DNA of 35,457 nucleotides from Oscillibacter sp. (GTDB lineage: Bacteria; Bacillota; Clostridia; Oscillospirales; Oscillospiraceae), in NCBI GenBank assembly GCA_022795445.1, contig JAAWGR010000027.1, forward strand, positions 1-35,457, written 5' to 3'. The notes below the pieces were generated by a model. It did no database searches. It had not been told where the DNA came from and was given only the letters and a program-made list of their open reading frames with translations. Shown here piece by piece: positions 29,406 through 35,457 of this stretch. The translations under genes and the position numbers were made by a program. The first letter of the stretch is position 1. Each line of letters starts with the position of its first letter.

Positions 29406-29656
29406 CGCCCCGCGGGGGATTTTTTGGCCCGGTGAAATCCTACAGTGCCTACTTCTGCAAACGAGAAGACCACACGGATTTGCTTCTGCGTCTCCTTCCG
29501 CTGTCGCTGCTGCGGGGGCCGTTGGGGGGGTGTACTTCTTTCGATTTTCTATCAATAGGTCGGTGCTGTTTTTCTGTTTTTTAGATAAATGCCCGGGTAC
29601 TCTGTCTGCACAGAAGCCAAGGGGCGGCGGCACCGCCGCCGCCCCTATTATGCGCA
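29406..29656 (-). other. Intergenic stretch between infB and the repeat
   Basis: No gene is seen. It begins on the infB side with an 11-bp GC hairpin at 29621-29645 (GGGGCGGCGGC/GCCGCCGCCCC) without a T-run, 12 nt before which infB ends. The rest holds runs of G and T but no recognisable motif. rbfA could have its own promoter here, but I see no convincing one. Confidence 0.5.
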
Positions 29657-32125
29657 TTATTGCGGGATTTCCTCCATTGTGAACCCTTCCACAATGTCGC
29701 CTTCCTTGATATCGTTGAATTTCTCAATCGTTAAACCGCATTCGTACCCGCTGGCTACTTCCTTCGCCGCATCCTTAAACCGCTGCAAAGACGCCAGCTG
29801 TCCCTCGTGAATCACAATGCCGTCCCGCACCAGCCGGATCGAGCAGTTGCGCACAATCTTGCCATCCTGCACATAGCAGCCCGCTACCGTACCAACACCA
29901 GAGACCTTGTACGTCTGCCGCACTTCCGCATGGCCCAACAGCGCCTCCCGGAACTTCGGTGCTAACATGCCCTTCATAGCCGCGGTAATTTCATCGATAC
30001 AATCGTAAATCACCCGGTACATCCGCATATCCACATTCTGCCGCGCTGCTCCGTCCCGCGCCGCCGCATCGGGCCGCACGTTAAAGCCAACAATAATCGC
30101 ATTGGACGACGACGCAAGCATGACGTCAGACTCGTTTACCGCTCCTACGCCGCCGTGGATAACCCGAACGTTTACTTCCTCGTTCGACAGCTTCTCTAAG
30201 GAGGTCTTCACCGCCTCCACGCTGCCCTGTACGTCCGCCTTGACGATCAACGCCAACTCCTTACGTTCGCCCGCCTGGATCTGATCAAACAGATTTTCCA
30301 ACGAGACCTTCTGCACCGGCGCGGCCGCTTTAGCACGCTCCTCGGCCTTCCGCTGCTCCACCAATTCCCGGGCCATCCGCTCATCGCTGACCGCAAAGAA
30401 TGTGCTGCCCGCCGTAGGTGCTTCACTCAAGCCGGCAATCTCAACCGGCATCGACGGGCCGGCCTCTGTCAGCCGTCCGCCCTTGTAATCCAGCATCGTC
30501 CGTACACGGCCCACTGCGGTACCCGCGATGATAATGTCGCCCTGCTTCAGCGTGCCGTTCTGCACCAGCAGCGTCGCCACAGGGCCGCGGCCCTTGTCCA
30601 GGCGCGCCTCAATGACGGTGCCCTGCCCTGCTCGGTTCGGGTTGGCTTTCAGTTCTGCCATTTCAGCCGTCAGCGTCACCATTTCCAGGAGATTGTCAAT
30701 GCCAATGTTCTTCTTTGCGGATATCTTGCAGCAAATAGTTTCCCCGCCCCAGTCCTCAGGGACCAGGCCATGTTCCGTCAGCTGCTGCATAACCTTATCC
30801 GGGTTCGCGTTTTCTTTATCGATCTTATTGATTGCCACCACAATCGGGATGCTTGCCGCCTTCGCATGGCTGATGGACTCGATGGTCTGGGGCATGATGC
30901 CGTCATCCGCCGCGACCATCAGGATGGCGATATCGGTCACCATTGCGCCGCGGGCGCGCATGGAGGCAAAGGCCTCATGGCCCGGCGTATCCAAGAAGGT
31001 GATCGGCTTACCGTTCACCTGCACCTGATACGCGCCGATGTGCTGGGTGATGCCGCCCGCTTCGCCGGAGGCAACGGAAGTGTTGCGGATCGTGTCCAGC
31101 AGGGAGGTCTTACCGTGGTCAACGTGGCCCATGACCACCACCACCGGGGCGCGGGGGACCAGCTCCTCAGGCTGATCCTGCCGGTCGTCAATGAGCTTTT
31201 CCTCAATGGTGACGACCACTTCCTTTTCCACCTTGCAGCCCATCTCCTCCGCCACAAAAGCGGCGGTATCATAGTCGATGATCTGGGGCAAAGAGGCCAT
31301 GATGCCGTTTTTCATCAGGCACTTGACCACCTCCGCACCGGTTTTCTTCATCCGGGAGGCCAGTTCGCCTACAGAGATCTCGTCCGGGATGGAGACCTTG
31401 ACAGGAGCCTTTTTTGCAATTTCCAGTTGCAGGCGGCGCATCCGTTCCTGTTCATCCTGCCGCCGCTTGTTGGAGTATGCAGGGCCGTTATTCCGGCGCT
31501 GCTGGCTGCTGCGCACTTTCTCGCGTCCGCTGCGCTGCTGGCGCTGCATCCGCTCGCCCTGCTGGCCGCCCAAAGTTTCCAGCCGCTCGTCGTACTTGGC
31601 GAGGTTCACGTCGCCGCCCTTGCGGGTATCGACAATCTTTTTCTGCGGCACACGGCTGGTAGGCATAGCAGGTTTTGCCGCCGCGGGAGCCGCTGGCTTG
31701 CTGTTGTTATTGGCAGGGGCTGGTTTCGCTCCCTGGGCTTGAGCGGAAGCCGGTTTTTGTCCCCCTTGCTGCTGGCTGGAACCCTGCTGCTTAGCCGGGG
31801 CAGCCTTTTGGCTGGAAGCCGCAGCGGGTTTTGGACTAACCGCCGGTTTTTGACCGGACGCCGGCTTTTGGTTGGCAGCCGGCGTCTGGCTGGAAGATGC
31901 CGGTTTGTCCGGCGCAGCGGCGGTATCCTGGAAAATGACCTGGATATCCGAGACCGGATGCTGCTGGGTCAGGCAGTCAAAGATGACAGACAGTTCGTGG
32001 TCGGTCAAAACCTGCATATGGTTTTTCGGCGCGGCCACATACTTCGTCAGGATTTCCATAATGGTTTTCGTGGGGACGCCGAAATCCTTTGCGACCTCAT
32101 GCACTCTGTATTTTTCAATAGCCAA
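29657..32125 (-). CDS. infB: Translation initiation factor IF-2
   Basis: 822 residues. Order: an N-terminal IF2_N helix bundle ([20 protein letters not shown]), a Pro/Ala/Gln-rich linker (about residues 65-165, KPA-type repeats), an Arg-rich patch, a second IF2_N module (about 245-300), then the GTPase with GHVDHGKT (from residue 333), DTPGHEAF and NKID, and C-terminal domains ending FTMEEIPQ. It delivers initiator tRNA to the 30S. The start is a TTG at 32125 with GAGGTG 6 nt upstream. Preceded by a long hairpin at 32156-32220. Confidence 0.97.
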   Translation of the reverse strand: MAIEKYRVHEVAKDFGVPTKTIMEILTKYVAAPKNHMQVLTDHELSVIFDCLTQQHPVSDIQVIFQDTAAAPDKPASSSQTPAANQKPASGQKPAVSPKPAAASSQKAAPAKQQGSSQQQGGQKPASAQAQGAKPAPANNNSKPAAPAAAKPAMPTSRVPQKKIVDTRKGGDVNLAKYDERLETLGGQQGERMQRQQRSGREKVRSSQQRRNNGPAYSNKRRQDEQERMRRLQLEIAKKAPVKVSIPDEISVGELASRMKKTGAEVVKCLMKNGIMASLPQIIDYDTAAFVAEEMGCKVEKEVVVTIEEKLIDDRQDQPEELVPRAPVVVVMGHVDHGKTSLLDTIRNTSVASGEAGGITQHIGAYQVQVNGKPITFLDTPGHEAFASMRARGAMVTDIAILMVAADDGIMPQTIESISHAKAASIPIVVAINKIDKENANPDKVMQQLTEHGLVPEDWGGETICCKISAKKNIGIDNLLEMVTLTAEMAELKANPNRAGQGTVIEARLDKGRGPVATLLVQNGTLKQGDIIIAGTAVGRVRTMLDYKGGRLTEAGPSMPVEIAGLSEAPTAGSTFFAVSDERMARELVEQRKAEERAKAAAPVQKVSLENLFDQIQAGERKELALIVKADVQGSVEAVKTSLEKLSNEEVNVRVIHGGVGAVNESDVMLASSSNAIIVGFNVRPDAAARDGAARQNVDMRMYRVIYDCIDEITAAMKGMLAPKFREALLGHAEVRQTYKVSGVGTVAGCYVQDGKIVRNCSIRLVRDGIVIHEGQLASLQRFKDAAKEVASGYECGLTIEKFNDIKEGDIVEGFTMEEIPQ

Positions 32126-32155
32126 TCAAAACACCTCGTTATATCCCGGCCCCAA

Positions 32156-32220
32156 ATCCGTTTGAAAACCGCCGCAGCCCTGGGAGGCTAGGAAGCTGCT
32201 GCGGCAGCTTTCAGACGGAC
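32156..32220 (-). other. 23-bp hairpin between ylxQ and infB
   Basis: Arms 32156-32178 and 32198-32220 pair at 22 of 23 positions (three G.T pairs, one C.A mismatch) around a 19-nt loop. No T-run follows, so it is not a simple terminator. It could be an RNase III substrate or an mRNA end-protecting structure that separates nusA-ylxQ from infB messages. Confidence 0.7.
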
Positions 32221-32245
32221 TTGGAACCGTAAAATTTTAGGAAAA

Positions 32246-32263
32246 CCGGGCTTTCCCGCCCGG
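32246..32263 (-). terminator. Weak terminator-like hairpin after ylxQ
   Basis: CCGGGC-GGGAAA-GCCCGG followed by TTTTCC on minus, 21 nt after the ylxQ stop. Short T-run; partial termination or attenuation before infB is plausible. Confidence 0.5.
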
Positions 32264-32283
32264 CAGGGCAGCGCGGCGGCACT

Positions 32284-32979
32284 TTAGCGGCCTCCGCCTG
32301 GCTTGCGGCCAGAACCCGGCTTGTAACTGGAGCCCGGCTTATAACCGCTGCGTCCTGGATTGGAACGTCGTCCCGGCTTCTGTCCGGAACCGTGGGGCGG
32401 TTTCCCGTAGGGACGCTTTCCCGGACGGTCTTCCGCTCTCTGAAAACCTCCGGGCCGCCGGGGCCGTGCCTCTGGCGGACGTTCTGCACCGCGGGGTTCC
32501 CCTTTTCCACGCCGTTCCTCCGGATGCTTCCGGGGCTTTTCTGGATGGCGGCCTGCTGGCCGCAGATGTGCTTCCGGTTTTTCCGGCGGTTTCCGACGGG
32601 GGGTCTTTTTCCGTTCCGCCGCCCGGCGGACTTTTAACGCCATCCGTTCCGCCGCTTCACCGTATGCCTCCTGGTCCAGCGCCGCAAGACGCTTTACAAT
32701 GGCTGCCGCAAGGCCCAGGTCGGTCACAGCCGCAATGGCCGCCGAGCCGCGCCCTAACGCGCCGCCCAGCTCTGTTTTCGGGAAGGGGATGGTCAGCCAC
32801 AGGCATTTCCCAATTTCCGCCAGATGCTCCGCCCGGCGCAGGGTACTGCCTCCTGCGTCCTGGGTTGTCAGCAGCAGACGGGCTGCCCCAGCCCGTACCG
32901 CAAGGGTTGTGGGCTCGTCGCCCACTGCCAGGCGTCCGCCCCGCAGGGCCAGCCCCAGCATGGAGAGGACAGGGTTCAT
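32284..32979 (-). CDS. ylxQ: L7Ae-family RNA-binding protein YlxQ with long basic tail
   Basis: 231 residues, more than twice the usual ~100. Residues 1-100 are the L7Ae/L30e fold (LGLALRGGRLAVGDE, ARLLLTTQDAG, LGGALGRGSAAIAAVTDLGLA), which in relatives binds kink-turn RNA. From about residue 110 on the protein is a low-complexity Arg/Pro/Lys/Gly region (RRKPPEKPEAH, RPRRPGG) ending in YKPGS-type repeats. The ATG overlaps the ylxR stop (ATGA). The tail is in the same base composition as the gene and has no frameshift, so it looks genuine; it may bind RNA non-specifically. Confidence 0.9.
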   Translation of the reverse strand: MNPVLSMLGLALRGGRLAVGDEPTTLAVRAGAARLLLTTQDAGGSTLRRAEHLAEIGKCLWLTIPFPKTELGGALGRGSAAIAAVTDLGLAAAIVKRLAALDQEAYGEAAERMALKVRRAAERKKTPRRKPPEKPEAHLRPAGRHPEKPRKHPEERRGKGEPRGAERPPEARPRRPGGFQRAEDRPGKRPYGKPPHGSGQKPGRRSNPGRSGYKPGSSYKPGSGRKPGGGR

Positions 32980-33248
32980 GTTGCGCCTCCCAACTCGGAT
33001 TCCATCGCGTCGTATACCTCCGCAGGAATAACCGTCTCAAAGTTCCGTTCCAGCGCCCGGGACTTGCGTGCCTTCTTTAAGCACGCCACATCCCGGCAGA
33101 TATACGCGCCCCGTCCGGGTTTTTTCCCGCCGAAGTCCAGGCTGACCTTCCCCTCTGGGGAACGCACCACACGCAGCAGGATTTTTTTCTCTTTCATTTC
33201 CCGGCAGCCTACGCACTGCCGGAGAGGGATTTTTTTCACTTTCGGCAT
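32976..33248 (-). CDS. ylxR: YlxR/RnpM RNA-binding protein
   Basis: 90 residues, DUF448 family. Contains PLRQCVGCREMKEKKILLR and the GRGAYICRD motif that marks the family. In B. subtilis the protein binds RNase P RNA (RnpM). Usual length. Lies 46 nt after nusA and overlaps ylxQ. Confidence 0.93.
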   Translation of the reverse strand: MPKVKKIPLRQCVGCREMKEKKILLRVVRSPEGKVSLDFGGKKPGRGAYICRDVACLKKARKSRALERNFETVIPAEVYDAMESELGGAT

Positions 33249-33294
33249 AGTCTTCTAACCGCCTTTCCACCCAAAGGGAGAAGCCCCGTCCGGC

Positions 33295-34515
33295 TCACTC
33301 CTCCACAGGTTCTTCGGTTTCTTCGTCTGCCGGAAGGTCTGTCAAAAGGTCCTCGGTAAGGTTCGCCGGAAGGTCTGCCATGGGTTCTTCCGAATTCTCT
33401 TCGCTGGCGTCCTCCGCTTCCGGCTCCTGGTAGCCCTGGGGCTTGATGTCGATTTTATAGCTCGTAAGCCGCGCCGCAAGGCGGGCATTCTGTCCTTCCT
33501 TGCCGATGGCCAGGGACAGCTGGTCGGCAGGTACTAGGCAGCGGCAGGCTTTGCTGTCGCTCTCAAGCCGGACTTCCAGCACATCGGCGGGCGCCAGGGC
33601 GGCGGCAATAAACTCGGCAGGGTCGTCGCTGTACTTGATGATGTCGATCTTCTCGCCCCGCAGTTCCTCCACGATGGCGGCTACCCGCTGCCCTCTGGGG
33701 CCGACGCATGCGCCGATGGGGTCCACATTCTCATCGGAGGACCAGACCGCCATTTTTGTCCGGCTGCCCGCCTCCCGGGCAATGGATTTCACTTCCACAA
33801 TACCATCGTAAATTTCCGGAACCTCCAGCTCGAAAAGCCGCTTCACCAAACCCGGATGCGTCCGGGAGATCAGCACCTGAGGCCCGCGGGTAGAGCGCCG
33901 TACCTCCACCACATACACCTTGATATGCATTCCCTCTTCCAGGGTCTCGCCGGCAACCTGTTCCCCAGCCAGCAGCAGCGCCTCGGTGGATTCCGACTCT
34001 GTGCCGATGCGGAGAGAAGCCGCGCCGTTCCGGGGGTCAATGCGGGTGACGACCCCGGTGAGGATCTCATGCTGTTTGGAGTTAAATTCGTCGTAGACCA
34101 TCCCCCGTTCCGCTTCCCGCAGGCCCTGGATGATGACCTGTTTCCCGTTGCCGGCGGCGATGCGGCCAAATTCCATTTTGTCCACCGGGAAGTTGATCAC
34201 ATCCCCGATGGCATACCGGGCAGACATCGCTTTTGCCTCTTCCAGGGGCACCTCGTTAAAGGGGTCGACATAATCCTCCTCGTCTACAACCACCTTCTGC
34301 ACAAACATCCGCAGGTCATGGTGTTCCTCGTCCACTTCCACGATTACGTTCTCCACATCCGTGTGATCCCGCTTGTAGGCGGTCGTGATTGCTTGGATGA
34401 TCTTATCCATCATGAAGGTACGGGGGATACCGCGTTCTTTTTCCAGCAGCTCCAGGGCGGCAAAAATCTCCCCGGGGTTCATGCCCGCTGGTTCCTTCTG
34501 TTTTTTGCCTTTCAT
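33295..34515 (-). CDS. nusA: Transcription termination/antitermination factor NusA
   Basis: 406 residues. N-terminal RNA-polymerase-binding domain, then S1 and two KH domains, with the typical DPIGACVGPRGQRV and GKEGQNARLAARLT signatures. A Glu/Asp-rich tail of about 45 residues follows the last KH domain. The ATG at 34515 follows AAGGAGA by 8 nt; the family's usual first residues (EIFAALELLEKERGI) start 12 residues further on. Second gene of the operon, 58 nt after rimP. Confidence 0.97.
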   Translation of the reverse strand: MKGKKQKEPAGMNPGEIFAALELLEKERGIPRTFMMDKIIQAITTAYKRDHTDVENVIVEVDEEHHDLRMFVQKVVVDEEDYVDPFNEVPLEEAKAMSARYAIGDVINFPVDKMEFGRIAAGNGKQVIIQGLREAERGMVYDEFNSKQHEILTGVVTRIDPRNGAASLRIGTESESTEALLLAGEQVAGETLEEGMHIKVYVVEVRRSTRGPQVLISRTHPGLVKRLFELEVPEIYDGIVEVKSIAREAGSRTKMAVWSSDENVDPIGACVGPRGQRVAAIVEELRGEKIDIIKYSDDPAEFIAAALAPADVLEVRLESDSKACRCLVPADQLSLAIGKEGQNARLAARLTSYKIDIKPQGYQEPEAEDASEENSEEPMADLPANLTEDLLTDLPADEETEEPVEE

Positions 34516-34573
34516 CGCTGATTCTCCTTACTGTCGATTGACATCATAATAACATTCGTAAAACCCAGGCGCC

Positions 34574-35035
34574 TCAGAACTCCACCCGCAGACGGACCAA
34601 GGCAATCTCTTTTTTCTCCAAGGTACGCTCCCCATCCGGCAGGGCCACGGTAACGGCTCCGGTGGACGCATCATAGGCGGCAAGGGTTCCGGCCAGTTCT
34701 TTCCGGCCGTCCAGGGGACGATAGAGCTTCACCAGCACGGGGCTGCCCAAAAACTGCTGGAAATCCCGAGGGCGTTTCAAGGCCCGCTCAGCCCCTGCGG
34801 AACCCACCTCCAAGGTATAGCTGCCCTCAATGGGGTCCGCCTCGTCCAGCAGGTCCGACAGCTTGCGGGACACCGCTTCGCAGTCCAAGATATCCACGCC
34901 GCCCTCTTTGTCCAGCAGGACGCGGAGGTACCAGCTCCCGCCCTCTTTGACGTATTCCACATCCCACAAGGTGCAGCCCGCCTCTGCGATGGCTGGGGCG
35001 GCCAATTCCGCCGTCAGCTCGGTGATTTTTTTCAT
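34574..35035 (-). CDS. rimP: Ribosome maturation factor RimP
   Basis: 153 residues, DUF150 family, needed for 30S assembly. Features: AEAGCTLWDVEYVKEGGSW, LLDKEGGVDILDCEAVSR and the YTLEVGSAGAERALKR core. I take the ATG at 35035 because AGGAGG lies 5 nt upstream; an ATG at 35056 precedes that site. First gene of the rimP-nusA-ylxR-ylxQ-infB-rbfA-nrnA-truB-ribF operon. Confidence 0.96.
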   Translation of the reverse strand: MKKITELTAELAAPAIAEAGCTLWDVEYVKEGGSWYLRVLLDKEGGVDILDCEAVSRKLSDLLDEADPIEGSYTLEVGSAGAERALKRPRDFQQFLGSPVLVKLYRPLDGRKELAGTLAAYDASTGAVTVALPDGERTLEKKEIALVRLRVEF

Positions 35036-35087
35036 GCACGCCTCCTGCGCATTCAAATTTTAGCAGGGCAAAAAAGTCAATAAGAAA

Positions 35088-35108
35088 GAGCGGACCCGCG
35101 GCCCACTC
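35088..35108 (-). promoter_or_regulatory. Leader hairpin upstream of rimP-nusA
   Basis: GAGTGGGCC-GCG-GGTCCGCTC forms a 9-bp stem in the ~105-nt leader, followed by TTTCTTATT and later TTTTTT. It could be an attenuator under NusA or RNA-level control. It resembles a T-box core only superficially. Confidence 0.45.
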
Positions 35109-35146
35109 CCAATTCCTTACCCTACCATCCTACTCTTACTAAAGTC

Positions 35147-35175
35147 AATATAACACAGTCTCCCGGAAAGTGCAA
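35147..35175 (-). promoter_or_regulatory. Promoter of the rimP-nusA-infB operon
   Basis: TTGCAC (35170-35175), 17-nt spacer, TATATT (35147-35152) on minus, giving a leader of about 105 nt. Confidence 0.75.
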
Positions 35176-35297
35176 GCTTTTTCTTAGAAATATAAGGCTT
35201 TGGACAGCATTCGCGCTTCATCCGGCAGGACAGGAGCCTTCCGGCTCCCTGCCTGCGGCACAAATTTCCGGATTTTAAAAAAGTTGTGAAAAAACTC

Positions 35298-35325
35298 TTG
35301 ACAAGTGAAGGTTTTTCTGTATAAT
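35298..35325 (+). promoter_or_regulatory. Promoter of tRNA-Gln
   Basis: Consensus TTGACA (35298-35303) and TATAAT (35320-35325) with a 16-nt spacer. Confidence 0.88.
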
Positions 35326-35358
35326 AGGTAATGTTCGGACGCAATGCACGCGACAAAT

Positions 35359-35432
35359 AGCGGGTTTGTGTAAAGGTAGCACAGCAGACTCTGACTCTGT
35401 ATGTGAGGGTTCGAATCCTTCACCCGCTGCCA
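35359..35432 (+). tRNA. tRNA-Gln (anticodon CUG)
   Basis: A complete cloverleaf: acceptor AGCGGGT/ACCCGCT, D-arm GTGT/GCAC, anticodon stem GCAGA/TCTGT with loop CTCTGAC (anticodon CTG), T-arm GAGGG/CCTTC with TTCGAAT loop, discriminator G and an encoded CCA end. It reads CAG codons. More tRNA genes may follow beyond the window edge. Confidence 0.96.
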
Positions 35433-35457
35433 CAAGAGAGCCTTGAAACCACAATGG

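Noticed and set aside
30770-32191. 473-codon plus-strand frame opposite infB
   Set aside because: Antisense shadow of a GC-rich gene; no ribosome site and no recognisable domain, while the minus strand codes a clear IF-2.
35088-35108. T-box in the rimP leader
   Set aside because: The GTGGGCCGCGGG string resembles a T-box core, but the leader is only ~105 nt with no Stem I, specifier or matching antiterminator.
1-35457. CRISPR array, prophage or plasmid origin
   Set aside because: No regularly spaced direct repeats, phage structural genes or replication initiator were found. The repeats present are few, dispersed and palindromic.

Overview
The window reads as chromosomal DNA of a fermentative Clostridia-type Firmicute, probably a gut member of the Oscillospiraceae. 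I infer this from the gene families and their order, strong AGGAGG ribosome binding sites, sigma-A promoters, a Cys T-box, a reverse rubrerythrin, S-layer-homology surface proteins, and GC-rich coding DNA with AT-rich gaps. No database search was possible, so names rest on motif recognition.

Layout: (1) 0-2.4 kb holds a structured repeat and an EF-G-like GTPase. (2) 2.4-4.1 kb is a gene-poor stretch with a hairpin array, two copies of an apparently undescribed ~210-220 nt RNA gene and a rubrerythrin. (3) 4.1-7.1 kb has two tandem secreted SLH proteins and a TraX-like membrane protein. (4) 7.1-12.2 kb, minus strand: T-box(Cys)-cysE-SUKH-like gene-cysS-AEC transporter, preceded by a DegV gene with its own promoter and a palindromic operator. 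(5) 12.4-17.8 kb: a divergent type IIA topoisomerase B/A pair split by a decaying HTH module. (6) 17.8-25.5 kb: a tightly spaced plus-strand run of two LUD proteins, a lipoprotein, a type Ic aspartate aminotransferase, a radical SAM protein, a TetM-like GTPase fused to a Rae1/YacP NYN endoribonuclease, a divergent LspA and a small unknown. (7) 25.5-26.1 kb: a third copy of the RNA gene with its downstream module. (8) 26.0-35.1 kb, minus strand: the classic rimP-nusA-ylxR-ylxQ-infB-rbfA-nrnA-truB-ribF operon. (9) A tRNA-Gln(CUG) at the right end.

The strongest leads are: (a) a ribosome-protection-type GTPase carrying a C-terminal Rae1-like A-site mRNA nuclease, in effect a self-delivering ribosome-targeted RNase; (b) a three-copy RNA family, each copy with a TTGCAA-N17-TAnAAT promoter, compensatory stem changes and an intrinsic terminator, two copies being followed by a second structured module, a bidirectional terminator and a hairpin array; (c) a second, three-hairpin repeat with compensatory changes upstream of the fusA-like gene and of rbfA. 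The repeats form nested inverted pairs across 29 kb, and the hairpin array encodes the C-terminal 30 residues of RibF.

Translation is the dominant theme: EF-G-like factor, TetM-Rae1 fusion, IF-2, RbfA, RimP, TruB, NusA, CysS and a tRNA all lie in one window.
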